From positions 1-33,568 of the forward strand of contig JASHOB010000261.1 in NCBI GenBank assembly GCA_030041335.1: 33,568 bases of DNA. The letters are read 5' to 3'. Of the stretch, positions 1 to 7,612 are shown in pieces. The stretch is from Alphaproteobacteria bacterium. Its GTDB lineage: Bacteria > Pseudomonadota > Alphaproteobacteria > ATCC43930 > CGMCC-115725. Under the pieces are notes generated by a model. It was not told where the DNA came from. It searched no databases and was given only the letters and a program-made list of their open reading frames with translations. A program made the translations under genes and the position numbers. The stretch's first letter is position 1. The number at the start of each line of letters is the position of its first letter.

Positions 1-82
1 CCCTGGGCCACGATCCGCCACCTCGGGCCAAAGCCGCAACCCCGATTCCTGACGGCCCCGATAAGGAAAATCGGCCGCGGAC

Positions 83-550
83 CTAACCCACCGTGTAGTA
101 GGTGAACATAGTATGGTCGGGATCGCTGTGACGCACACCGCGGCCGACGACGATCGTGCGCGTCAGCCAATCATGCTTGCCCTTGGCGACGTCGAAAGTC
201 GGCGTGATAAAAAAATAATGAGGGATATCAGGGCCGCCGGGACCGGGCAGGACTTTCCCGCTTGCGTCATGACGATAGAGATAGCCGCGGTTCTGGATAT
301 AGATGGGCGTGCCGTCATCGGCTTCGAGCATGTAATGCGCATTGAGCTCCAGGACACCGTCGGGCCGCGTCCAGGCCCAATCGGCGCCGCTGTAACCAAG
401 CACCTTGCCCTTGAGCCGAGGGCCGTCGATCCAGCCGCCGATTGGCGGCACATAGCCGCGGCCGCCGCGCGGCGTCTCGCCAAAGATCACGCGCTCGCGG
501 AAATCGACCCGGATCTGAAACGCGAACTCGGTCCTGAGGTCGGGGATCAT
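83..550 (-). CDS. DUF3237 family protein
   Basis: A small protein of about 155 residues whose length and composition match the DUF3237 family, a beta-barrel-like group with no established reaction. Recognisable family features are the Gly/Pro-rich N-terminal part with GETPRGGRGYVPPIGG, a central run of beta strands (VLELNAHYMLEADDGTPIYIQNRGY) broken here only for description, and a C-terminal segment with VGRGVR followed by FTYYTVG. The reading frame stays open far upstream, but an AAGGAG lies 9 nt before the ATG at 550, which decides the start. An ATG at 556 would leave only 3 nt of spacing. It is divergent from a metal-dependent amidohydrolase 90 nt away, so the two may share a control region and a pathway. 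The family assignment is from memory of its sequence pattern, and the function is unknown. Confidence 0.85.
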   Translation of the reverse strand: MIPDLRTEFAFQIRVDFRERVIFGETPRGGRGYVPPIGGWIDGPRLKGKVLGYSGADWAWTRPDGVLELNAHYMLEADDGTPIYIQNRGYLYRHDASGKVLPGPGGPDIPHYFFITPTFDVAKGKHDWLTRTIVVGRGVRHSDPDHTMFTYYTVG

Positions 551-640
551 GTGCATCCTCTCCTTGGCTCGTGGACAGAGGCGATCTTGCAAGAGGCCTG
601 GGCGCCGTGCAATCTCGACGGAGCCGAAAGGAACCGCGCA
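551..640. promoter_or_regulatory. divergent promoter region with a 10-bp palindrome
   Basis: This 90-nt gap separates the divergent DUF3237 and amidohydrolase genes, so it must carry both ribosome-binding sites and probably both promoters. A perfect palindrome, TCTTGCAAGA, lies at 585-594, near the centre. It is a possible regulator site. No convincing -35/-10 pair is visible on either strand. Confidence 0.4.
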
Positions 641-1513
641 ATGATCGATCTCAACGCCGTCGTCGCCATCGACGTTCACACCCACGCCGACGGACCGCCC
701 GGCAGCCCCTCCTATGAGGACGGCGCCGAGGGCCGCGCCTATATGGCGAAATACTTCAAGACCAGTTACGAGCCCAAGCCGATCGGCGAGATCGCGCAAT
801 ACTATCGCGACCGCAAGATCGCCGCGGTGATCTTCACGGTCGACAGCGAAGCGGCAACCGGAAAGCGGCGCTATCCCAATGAAGAGGTGGCACGGCTGGC
901 CACGGAAAACGACGACATCCTGATTCCGTTCGCCAGCATCGACCCGCACAAGGGCATGCTGGGCGTGCGCGAGGCACGCAGTCTGATCAAGGATTACGGC
1001 ATCAAGGGATTCAAATTCCATCCCTCGAGCCAGGCGTTCTATCCCAACGACCGCATGGCCTATAAGCTTTACGAGGTGATCGCCGAACATCGGTTGATCG
1101 CCCTATTCCATACCGGCCAGACCGGGGTCGGCTCCGGCATGCGCGGCGGCGGCGGCATCAAGCTCGAATATTCGAACCCGATATATCTCGATGAGGTCGC
1201 GGTCGAATTCCCGGACATGTCGATCATCATGGCGCATCCGTCCTTTCCGTGGCAGGAACAGGCGCTCTCGGTGTGCCAACACAAGCCGAACGTCTATATC
1301 GACCTTTCCGGCTGGTCGCCGAAGTATTTCTCGCAATCCCTGATCCGCTATGCCAACACGCTGATCAAGAACAAGGTGCTGTTCGGTTCCGATTTTCCTG
1401 TCATCACCCCGGACCGCTGGCTCAAGGATTTCGAGACGATCGATATCCGACCCGAGGTGAAGCCGCTGATCCTCAAGGATAATGCCGCGAGGCTGCTTGG
1501 CCTGGCGAAGTAG
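641..1513 (+). CDS. metal-dependent amidohydrolase (amidohydrolase-2 / ACMSD-like family)
   Basis: A 290-residue TIM-barrel hydrolase or decarboxylase of the amidohydrolase-2 family. Visible metal and catalytic positions are H13 and H15 in DVHTHAD near the N-terminus, H157 in FHTGQTG, H199 in MAHPSFPW and D251 in the strand-8 motif FGSDFP. These are the positions expected for a one- or two-metal active site like those of ACMSD and gamma-resorcylate decarboxylase. The frame is open far upstream, but that extension is antisense to the DUF3237 gene. The ATG at 641 has AAAGGAA 9 nt upstream and gives the usual family length. Members of this family often open rings or decarboxylate aromatic acids, which would suit the other catabolic genes in the window. 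The substrate cannot be inferred. Confidence 0.9.
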   Translation: MIDLNAVVAIDVHTHADGPPGSPSYEDGAEGRAYMAKYFKTSYEPKPIGEIAQYYRDRKIAAVIFTVDSEAATGKRRYPNEEVARLATENDDILIPFASIDPHKGMLGVREARSLIKDYGIKGFKFHPSSQAFYPNDRMAYKLYEVIAEHRLIALFHTGQTGVGSGMRGGGGIKLEYSNPIYLDEVAVEFPDMSIIMAHPSFPWQEQALSVCQHKPNVYIDLSGWSPKYFSQSLIRYANTLIKNKVLFGSDFPVITPDRWLKDFETIDIRPEVKPLILKDNAARLLGLAK

Positions 1514-1529
1514 CGGGGGTCCCGGCGTT

Positions 1530-1564
1530 GTCGCCCGCGCGCGGGGCGCGCGCCGCTAGGCGAC
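1530..1564. terminator. GC-rich compound hairpin between convergent genes
   Basis: An outer stem GTCGCC (1530-1535) pairs with GGCGAC (1559-1564). A perfect inner stem CGCGCGC (1536-1542) pairs with GCGCGCG (1546-1552) around a 3-nt loop. It lies between the stop codons of the amidohydrolase and moaE, which converge, so it could end transcription from both sides. There is no T-tract on either strand, so this is not a classical intrinsic terminator. Confidence 0.4.
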
Positions 1565-1579
1565 CTCCGTCCTCGGCGC

Positions 1580-2032
1580 TCAATCCTTTCGCCAGCGCGA
1601 GGCGGCCAAGTCGTCGGTGGCGGCGGCGGCGACCCAGCGCGGCCCGTCCGGTGTTTCCTCCTGCTTCCAGAACGGCGCCTTGGTTTTGAGATAGTCCATC
1701 AGGAACTCGCAACTCTCGAAGGCAGCGGCGCGATGCGCCGATGCGGTCGCCACCAGCACGATGCGGTCGCCCGGTTCTAGCCGCCCGTAGCGATGGACGA
1801 TGAGGCTCGCGAGCAACGGCCAGCGCTGTTGCGCCTCCAGTTCGATGCGCTGCAATTCACGCTCGGTCATGCCCGGATAGTGTTCGAGGGTCATGGCGTG
1901 GATGGGGGTGCCATCCGCGACGTCACGCATCAATCCGACGAAGGAGGCGACGCCGCCGATCCCGGTCTTGCCGCGAGTGAGCGCGCTGAGCTCGATGCCG
2001 ATATCGAAATCCTCGCGCTGGACGCGGATCAC
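1580..2032 (-). CDS. moaE: molybdopterin synthase catalytic subunit MoaE
   Basis: MoaE is the large subunit of molybdopterin synthase. With thiocarboxylated MoaD it inserts two sulfurs into cyclic pyranopterin monophosphate to form molybdopterin. The protein is about 150 residues, the usual length, with the N-terminal IRVQREDFDIG strand, the LEHYPGMTE segment, the IVHRYGRLEPGD motif, the SAHRAAAF segment and the conserved KTKAPFWKQE segment that carries the active-site lysines. I chose the GTG at 2032 because GGGAGG sits 8 nt upstream and the resulting N-terminus matches the family. In-frame ATGs at 2053 and 2095 are possible but lack a clear ribosome-binding site. It follows moaD on the same strand. 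Confidence 0.93.
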   Translation of the reverse strand: MIRVQREDFDIGIELSALTRGKTGIGGVASFVGLMRDVADGTPIHAMTLEHYPGMTERELQRIELEAQQRWPLLASLIVHRYGRLEPGDRIVLVATASAHRAAAFESCEFLMDYLKTKAPFWKQEETPDGPRWVAAAATDDLAASRWRKD

Positions 2033-2183
2033 GACCGCATCCTCCCGACCCATGGAAGCGACGGCATCGGCCCCGGGTAAAGGCCGTCCCGCCATGCCGC
2101 ATCGGCGAACGGCGATATCCGCCGTTCCGCCGCAACGCTGTGCCGGGATCGGGGGAAGCGCCTAGGGGAAAGCCTCACGGCCG

Positions 2184-2435
2184 TCATCCTCCCGTCACCG
2201 GCGGGAAGATCGCGACCTCGTCGCCGGGTTTGAGCGGATGGTGCCAACCGACATAAGTCTGGTTGACCGCGACGCGCAGCGCTCTGGGCTCCCGCAGCGC
2301 CTCGGCGAACCGGGTGTTCCTACGCTTCAGCCACTCTATCAGCGCCGAGACGTCGCCAACGCCCGGCGGCGGATCGAGTTGCTCCTCGGCGATGCCGATC
2401 TTGGCGCGAAGGTGGGCGAAATAGAGCAGTTTCAT
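2184..2435 (-). CDS. moaD: molybdopterin synthase sulfur carrier subunit MoaD
   Basis: A ubiquitin-like sulfur carrier of 83 residues. The C-terminal Gly-Gly (PPVTGG) is present and exposed at the very end, as required for adenylation and thiocarboxylation before sulfur transfer inside the MoaE complex. Other family marks are the N-terminal MKLLYFAHLRAKIG strand-helix and the GDEVAIFPPV segment before the tail. It starts at ATG 2435 and precedes moaE by about 150 nt when the GTG start of moaE is used. It lies downstream of mobB on the same strand, so the three genes are probably transcribed together with pgsA and uvrC upstream. Confidence 0.95.
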   Translation of the reverse strand: MKLLYFAHLRAKIGIAEEQLDPPPGVGDVSALIEWLKRRNTRFAEALREPRALRVAVNQTYVGWHHPLKPGDEVAIFPPVTGG

Positions 2436-2511
2436 GACCTAAGAGCTAGGCTCACCGGCGCGATCGCGCAAGGGACCGGACAAGGCCTTGAGCTGCGGTT
2501 GCGCGCAGCAG

Positions 2512-3021
2512 CTATTTGAGGCGGCAATGCCGAACGATGAAGCTCGCGATTCCCTGCACATCGTTAAGATCGAAGCACGGCAAGGTCGCGTCGTCGACGG
2601 GCATGTCCGAAGCGATGGCGACGATGTCGGGATCGTCCGGAGCCAGCACAGGCGCGCCCAAGGCGATGCGGCGTACCTCGAGCTTGGGAAAGGGCTCGCG
2701 CTTGAAACCCTCGACGATGACCAGATCGACCGCGCTCATCCGCGCCAAAAGGGCATGGAAGTCGGGTTCGGTCTCGCTGCGTACCTCGTGTATCAGCGCC
2801 CACCGCTTGGGCGACGATACCATGACCTCGACGGCACCGGCCTGGCGATGACGCCAGGAATCCTTGCCAGGCTGGTCGAGCTCGAAACTGTCATGAGCGT
2901 GTTTCAGCGTTGACACGCGCAAGCCCCGCGCCGCCAGCACCGGCAGCAGTTTCTCGACCAGGGTGGTCTTGCCGCTGCCGCTCCAACCGGAGAGACCGAA
3001 CACCGCGCCGCGATGGGGCAT
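2512..3021 (-). CDS. mobB: molybdopterin-guanine dinucleotide biosynthesis adaptor MobB
   Basis: A 169-residue P-loop GTPase of the MobB family, thought to assist MobA in attaching GMP to molybdopterin. The Walker A motif GWSGSGKTT occupies residues 12-20, followed by TLKHAHDSFELDQPGKDSWRH in two adjoining conserved blocks and the LVIVEGFKREPFPKLEV segment typical of the family. The start is ATG 3021, with no strong ribosome-binding site visible. It sits between pgsA (162 nt upstream) and moaD (76 nt downstream), all on the minus strand. No mobA is present in this window, so the partner would have to be encoded elsewhere. Confidence 0.93.
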   Translation of the reverse strand: MPHRGAVFGLSGWSGSGKTTLVEKLLPVLAARGLRVSTLKHAHDSFELDQPGKDSWRHRQAGAVEVMVSSPKRWALIHEVRSETEPDFHALLARMSAVDLVIVEGFKREPFPKLEVRRIALGAPVLAPDDPDIVAIASDMPVDDATLPCFDLNDVQGIASFIVRHCRLK

Positions 3022-3183
3022 GGGTCGCGCGCCAGTGCCCTAATCGCTCGCGGCCCGTTCAGGCACAGAGCCACCGGAAGGCGATGGCTGCGAGCGCGGC
3101 CTTGGCCCCTTCAACCTGCCGATGCCCGCGACCGCCAAAGCGGATTCAATCTGCGCTGCGGTCGGGCCTGCGGCACCCATCGA

Positions 3184-3774
3184 TCAGGGTGCGCCTTCGG
3201 GCTTCATGGCCTTAGGGTCCTCGTCGCCGATATGCGACATGCCGGCGCGGAGATAATCATAGCCGGTGAACAGGGTCAGTCCCGCCGCAATCCACAACAG
3301 AATCTCGCCGATCGCGCGCACGGGAATGTGGTCCGGGCCGGCATCGCCGACCAGCAGCACACCGATCGCGACCATTTGAATCGCGGTCTTCCATTTGGCG
3401 AGGCCCGACACCGGGACCCGGACCTGGAGCATCGCCAGATGCTCGCGCAAGCCAGAGACCAGAATTTCCCGCGCCAGAATCACCAATGCCGGGAAGATCG
3501 TCAGCGCCGAGATTCGCTCGAGTGCCACAAGCATGAACAGAACGGTGGCAACCAGAAGTTTATCCGCGATGGGGTCGAGCACGCGGCCCCAGGCCGACTG
3601 CTGGTGCCAGCGACGCGCCAGCTGGCCGTCGAGCCAATCGGTCAAGCCCGCTGCCGCAAACAGGATGCAACCCGCCCACGGGCCCCAGGGTGATGGCAGA
3701 TAGAAAGTCAAGATCACGAGCGGAATCGCCACGATCCGCGACAGCGTCAGCAGATTGGGCAGGTTCATCGGCAT
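3184..3774 (-). CDS. pgsA: CDP-diacylglycerol-glycerol-3-phosphate 3-phosphatidyltransferase
   Basis: An inner-membrane enzyme that makes phosphatidylglycerol phosphate from CDP-diacylglycerol and glycerol 3-phosphate, the committed step to phosphatidylglycerol and cardiolipin. The CDP-alcohol phosphotransferase signature is complete: DG(x)2AR(x)8G(x)3D(x)3D is met by TDWLDGQLARRW followed by GRVLDPIADK. The N-terminal MNLPNLLTLSR opening and several hydrophobic segments fit PgsA, and 196 residues is a normal length. It begins 9 nt after the uvrC stop codon, the usual uvrC-pgsA pairing of Alphaproteobacteria, and is very likely cotranscribed with uvrC. Confidence 0.96.
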   Translation of the reverse strand: MPMNLPNLLTLSRIVAIPLVILTFYLPSPWGPWAGCILFAAAGLTDWLDGQLARRWHQQSAWGRVLDPIADKLLVATVLFMLVALERISALTIFPALVILAREILVSGLREHLAMLQVRVPVSGLAKWKTAIQMVAIGVLLVGDAGPDHIPVRAIGEILLWIAAGLTLFTGYDYLRAGMSHIGDEDPKAMKPEGAP

Positions 3775-3783
3775 TGGTCGATT

Positions 3784-5679
3784 CTAGCCGCCGGAATGGA
3801 AATGGTCATAAATCTTTTTCGCGACCTGCTTGCTGATGCCTTCGACCCGCTCGAGATCGACGAGACCAGCGCGCGCGACGCTGCGGGCGGAACCGAAATG
3901 AAGCAGCAAGGCCTTTTTGCGGCGTGCCCCGATGCCGGCAATCTCGTCGAGCGGTGAGACGCTGATCGCCTTGCTCCGCCGCACCCGGTGCGAGCCGATG
4001 GCGAAACGGTGAGCCTCGTCGCGAAGACGCTGGAGGAAATAGAGCACCGGGTCGCGCGGCTCGAGGCCCATCGGTTCGTGGCCGGCGCGGAAGAAACGTT
4101 CGCGCCCGGCGTCGCGATCGGGCCCCTTGGCGATCCCGATCACGGCAAGGTCGCCAATGCCGAGATCCGCCAGAACCGAGTTGGCCGCGGCCACCTGCCC
4201 GGCGCCGCCGTCGATCAACAAAAGGTCGGGCCAGGTGCCGCTTTCGCGCGCCGGATCCTCTCGCAAAGCGCGCGAAAAGCGGCGCGTCAGTACCTCCCGC
4301 ATCATCGCGTAATCGTCCCCGGCATTGGTCAGGTCGCGAATGTTGAATTTGCGATAGGCGTTCTTCACAAAACCTTCCGGGCCTGCCACGATCATAGCGC
4401 CCACGGCATTGCTGCCGTGAATATGGGAATTGTCGTAGACCTCGATGCGCTTCGGCGCCGCTTCCAGGCCGAAGGTTTGTGCGACGCCCTCGAGGAGCTT
4501 CAGCTGCGCCGAGCTTTCGGCCAGCCGCCGGCCCAGCGCTTCGCGGGCATTGACGAGTGCGTGATTGACGAGTTGCAGCTTGTCGCCCCGCTGCGGCACC
4601 TGCAGTTCGACGCGGGTGCCGGCGCGCGCCGCCAGCGCCTCGGCCAGGAGCTCCTGATCGGCCGGTGCCTCGTTCAGCAACACGAGGCGCGGCGGGATCT
4701 TGTCGGCGTAGAATTGACCGAGAAACGCGCCAAGAATTTCCGCAATGCCAAGGTCACGGGCATGGCCCGGGTAATAGGGGCGGTTGCCCCAATTCTGGCC
4801 GCCGCGAAAGAAAAACACCTGGATGCAGGTCTGGCCGCCAGCCTGATAGGCGGCGATTACATCGGCATCGCCCAGTTCGCGGATGTTGATCTCCTGATGG
4901 CCCTGGATCTGCGTCAGCGCACGGATGCGGTCGCGCACCGCGGCCGCGGCCTCATATTTCTGTGCGTCGGAGAGCGCCTGCATTTCCGCGGCAAACCGCT
5001 GCTGCACATCGGCGCTGCGGCCGGCGAGGAAATTGCGGGCGGCGTCGACCAGCTCGCCATAGCCTGCCTTGTCGATGCGGCCGACGCACGGGGCGCTGCA
5101 CCGCTTGATTTGATAGAGCAGGCATGGCCGCGTGCGGCTCGCGAAAATACTGTCGCTGCACGAGCGCAAAAGGAAGGCGCGCTGCAGCGCAATCAGCGTG
5201 CGGTTGACCGATCCTGCCGAGGCGAACGGGCCAAAATAATCTCCGGCGCCGTCGTGGCTGCCGCGATGCTTGGTCAACAAGGGAAAATCGCTGTCGCCGG
5301 TAAGGTGAATGTAAGGAAACGACTTGTCGTCGCGGAGAACAATGTTGTAGCGCGGCTCGAGATGCTTGATCAGATTGCTTTCGAGCAAAAGCGCATCGAC
5401 CTCGGTATGGGTCAGAATCACTTCGAGCTTGCGGGTCTCGCTCACCATGCGCTGCAGCCGGTGCGACAGGGCCGCGAAATGCGCGTAATTGGCGACGCGG
5501 GCCTTCAGGTTGCGCGCCTTGCCGACATAAAGCGCGTCACCCTTGGCATTGAGCATCCGGTAGACCCCAGGCGACGGCGGCAGGGTCGGCAGAGCCGCCC
5601 GGATCACATCGACGCCGTGCGCTCCAGGACCGAGGACGGTATCGAGATTCTCGGTATCTGGCGCCGTTTGATCGATCAA
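3784..5679 (-). CDS. uvrC: excinuclease ABC subunit C
   Basis: UvrC makes both incisions in nucleotide excision repair after UvrA and UvrB find the lesion. The 631 residues contain, in order, the GIY-YIG nuclease domain (SPGVYRML at about 36-43, [12 protein letters not shown] at about 51-62), the four-cysteine cluster region ([25 protein letters not shown]), a UVR motif, the UvrC RNase H-like domain ([26 protein letters not shown]) and a C-terminal helix-hairpin-helix region ([19 protein letters not shown]). The frame opens with a TTG at 5679 preceded by GAGGCGG about 4 nt upstream. No better start exists before the nuclease domain. The gene heads the leftward uvrC-pgsA-mobB-moaD-moaE run. 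Confidence 0.97.
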   Translation of the reverse strand: MIDQTAPDTENLDTVLGPGAHGVDVIRAALPTLPPSPGVYRMLNAKGDALYVGKARNLKARVANYAHFAALSHRLQRMVSETRKLEVILTHTEVDALLLESNLIKHLEPRYNIVLRDDKSFPYIHLTGDSDFPLLTKHRGSHDGAGDYFGPFASAGSVNRTLIALQRAFLLRSCSDSIFASRTRPCLLYQIKRCSAPCVGRIDKAGYGELVDAARNFLAGRSADVQQRFAAEMQALSDAQKYEAAAAVRDRIRALTQIQGHQEINIRELGDADVIAAYQAGGQTCIQVFFFRGGQNWGNRPYYPGHARDLGIAEILGAFLGQFYADKIPPRLVLLNEAPADQELLAEALAARAGTRVELQVPQRGDKLQLVNHALVNAREALGRRLAESSAQLKLLEGVAQTFGLEAAPKRIEVYDNSHIHGSNAVGAMIVAGPEGFVKNAYRKFNIRDLTNAGDDYAMMREVLTRRFSRALREDPARESGTWPDLLLIDGGAGQVAAANSVLADLGIGDLAVIGIAKGPDRDAGRERFFRAGHEPMGLEPRDPVLYFLQRLRDEAHRFAIGSHRVRRSKAISVSPLDEIAGIGARRKKALLLHFGSARSVARAGLVDLERVEGISKQVAKKIYDHFHSGG

Positions 5680-5978
5680 TTTGCCGCCTCTTCAGATATC
5701 CACGAAACCTGTGGACAAAGCTGTTGGCAAAGCTCTGCGACAAGCCGCCACGCTTGCAATTCCCTTACATTTCCATGACTTGCACAAAATATGAGCATCA
5801 ATCTAACCGCTTGAAATGGTTTGTTTTTTAAAATGTCAATGACCAATGTCTCGACAATATTGCGAATTTTTCATGAAGCCGATCCCGATCTTTTCGACCC
5901 GATGCTTTGTGAACAAGTCTGACGAAGAGAGATGTCATCGAAGCGTCATGTCACCAAAGTGCCGTATTTATCTGTCGG
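5680..5978. promoter_or_regulatory. AT-rich intergenic region upstream of uvrC
   Basis: This 299-nt gap between folB and uvrC is conspicuously AT-rich for this window. On the minus strand a perfect TTGACA lies at 5839-5834, a possible uvrC -35 element, but no good -10 follows at 17 nt. Three sequences resemble the DnaA box TTATCCACA with one or two mismatches: TGTGGACAA at 5710-5718, ATATCCACG at 5696-5704 and TGTGAACAA at 5908-5916. No gene or RNA is evident in it. Confidence 0.45.
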
Positions 5979-6365
5979 TTAGCGACGATGATTAAACCGC
6001 TCTATCTCGACGCCGACAATCGTGCTGTCCGCATAGATATCGAGCTTCTCGACCCGGACTCGCACGGATCGCACGCGATGATCGACGAGGCATAATTCCG
6101 CGACCCGCTCGGCCAGCGTTTCGACGAGGTTGATCCGGCGGCGTGCGGCCATGGCCTGAATCTGGTCGATGATGTCGCTGTAGGACACCGTCGCCGACAA
6201 TTTATCTTCAATGGCATGGTCGCCTTCCGTCAGCGCCAGAGTCGCGTTGATCCGCACCCGTTGCGTCTTGCCATGCTCGTGCGGGAAAACGCCGATTTCG
6301 CAATGCACGATGAGATCACGGATGAGAATGCGGCGGCTGCCGTTGTTGGCACGAGCGGCGCTCAT
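5979..6365 (-). CDS. folB: dihydroneopterin aldolase
   Basis: A 128-residue FolB/FolX-type aldolase that would cleave 7,8-dihydroneopterin to 6-hydroxymethyl-dihydropterin and glycolaldehyde in folate synthesis. Family marks are IRDLIVHCEIGVFPHEHGKTQRV near the N-terminus (read as two adjacent blocks), the SYSDIIDQI segment, the conserved LVETLAERVAE helix bearing the substrate-binding Glu, and VRVEKLDIYAD, which has the conserved VRVxK block. Its ATG at 6365 overlaps the TGA of the upstream glycosyltransferase gene by 4 nt, so translation is probably coupled. The usual partners folP and folK are not next to it. FolX-type epimerase activity cannot be excluded from sequence alone. Confidence 0.9.
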   Translation of the reverse strand: MSAARANNGSRRILIRDLIVHCEIGVFPHEHGKTQRVRINATLALTEGDHAIEDKLSATVSYSDIIDQIQAMAARRRINLVETLAERVAELCLVDHRVRSVRVRVEKLDIYADSTIVGVEIERFNHRR

Positions 6366-7612
6366 GAACTGCCCCGCAGAATTTCTTCATAAACCGCGAT
6401 GGTCCGTTGCGTCATTGCGTCGCGGCTGAAGCGGCCGGCTACCGACGCAACCGCGTGTCGGGCGAGCGACGCCCGCGCCCCGGGTCCCAACGCCAGGGCT
6501 TCGCCCAATGCCTGCGCCAAGGCCTTGGCATCGCCGGGCGGCACCAGCCATCCGGTCACGCCCGGCGACACAATTTCATTGCCGCCGCCATGATCGGTGG
6601 CGATGACCGGACGCCCCATGGCAAGCGCTTCGGCGATGACGCGGCCGAATCCTTCCGGCCGCGTCGATGCCGAGACGACGACATCGGCCAGCATATAAGC
6701 GGCCGGCATGTCGTCGCAGTGATCGACAAATTCGCACCGCCCATCGAGCGCGCGTGCCGAAATGCGCCGCTCGAGTGCCCGCCGATAGCGCTCGCGGCCG
6801 GAGCCAAGGAAGACACAAAAGAGATCGCGGCCGAGCAAAGACAATGCGTCGATCAAAACTTCGTGGCCTTTCCAGCGCGTCAGCCGGCCGGGCAGCATGA
6901 TCACCGGCACGCCGTCCGGGAGCCGCCAGGCGCGCGCCAGCTGCACGATCCGCAACGGCGCGATGCGATCGGGCTGAAAATTGTCGAGATCGACACCGCG
7001 CTCGATGATGCGTATGCGGTCCTCGCCCACCCCATAGGTGGCCGCGGCATGGGCGGCGACAAAGCGCGAGATCGCGATCACCCGGTCGCCGCGTGCCATG
7101 ACCGAATTATAGCGCCGCTTGGCCCAGCTCTCGGCGCCATAGGCGTTGTGAAACGTCGTCACGAAGGGACGGCCGGTGCGATGGGCCGCCAGCATCGCGC
7201 TCCAGGCCGGCGCGCGACTGCGGGCATGGACGATGTCGATGTCTCGGCCTTCGATCAAGCCCGCGAGCCGCCGCGCATTGAGCAGCAGCATCGCCGGGTT
7301 TTTGGTCGCGAGCGGCAATTGAACATGCTCGGCGCCGGCGCGCTGGATCTCGGCACTCATGCGGCCCCCGGCCGAGGCCACCACCGCGCGCCACCCGGCT
7401 TTGACCAGCGCGGACGCAACCTCGACGGTGCCGCGTTCGACGCCACCCTGATCGAGCCGCGGCAGTACCTGCAACACGGCCGGCGGGCGGCGTGGTTCCG
7501 GTGTCGTCGACGCGATGCTAGGCTGCGCGTCCTTCCCAGTTTGACGCTCGCCGGATGATGCCGATGGAACCGCCACGAGGCCTGCCAATGCCCGAAAAAC
7601 CCGGGCCCCCAT
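6362..7612 (-). CDS. GT4 family glycosyltransferase
   Basis: A GT-B fold glycosyltransferase that would transfer a nucleotide-activated sugar to an envelope glycan. The N-terminal domain shows LPRLDQGGVERGTVEVA (Gly-rich loop) and VHARSRAPAW. The C-terminal domain has LPGRLTRWKGHEVLIDAL and the nucleotide-sugar motif RPEGFGRVIAEALAMGRPV followed by IATDHGGGNEIV, including the EX7E glutamates of retaining GT4 enzymes. The start is uncertain. The ATG at 7612 has no clear ribosome-binding site and overlaps the divergent hydrolase gene by 25 nt, while the conserved domain begins only near 7486, where a GTG at 7477 could serve. The intervening 45 or so residues are Pro/Ala/Ser-rich. It ends in a 4-nt overlap with folB. 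Confidence 0.88.
   Translation of the reverse strand: MGARVFRALAGLVAVPSASSGERQTGKDAQPSIASTTPEPRRPPAVLQVLPRLDQGGVERGTVEVASALVKAGWRAVVASAGGRMSAEIQRAGAEHVQLPLATKNPAMLLLNARRLAGLIEGRDIDIVHARSRAPAWSAMLAAHRTGRPFVTTFHNAYGAESWAKRRYNSVMARGDRVIAISRFVAAHAAATYGVGEDRIRIIERGVDLDNFQPDRIAPLRIVQLARAWRLPDGVPVIMLPGRLTRWKGHEVLIDALSLLGRDLFCVFLGSGRERYRRALERRISARALDGRCEFVDHCDDMPAAYMLADVVVSASTRPEGFGRVIAEALAMGRPVIATDHGGGNEIVSPGVTGWLVPPGDAKALAQALGEALALGPGARASLARHAVASVAGRFSRDAMTQRTIAVYEEILRGSS

Noticed and set aside
58-74. A CCGAT / ATCGG hairpin downstream of the DUF3237 stop
   Set aside because: The stem is only five base pairs with a bulge beyond it and lacks a T-tract, so a terminator call is not supported.
557-1090. 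A long N-terminal extension of the DUF3237 frame through the amidohydrolase gene
   Set aside because: The extension lies antisense to the amidohydrolase, and a good ribosome-binding site precedes the ATG at 550.
3988-5778. A 596-codon open frame on the plus strand opposite uvrC
   Set aside because: It is a GC-rich shadow of uvrC, whose domains and catalytic motifs are unmistakable on the minus strand. The antisense translation has no recognisable domain or start context.
5680-5978. A replication origin in the AT-rich gap before uvrC
   Set aside because: The DnaA-like boxes each carry mismatches, and none of the genes usually found at an alphaproteobacterial origin (hemE, maf, parAB, gidA, dnaA) are nearby. 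Kept only as a low-interest observation.
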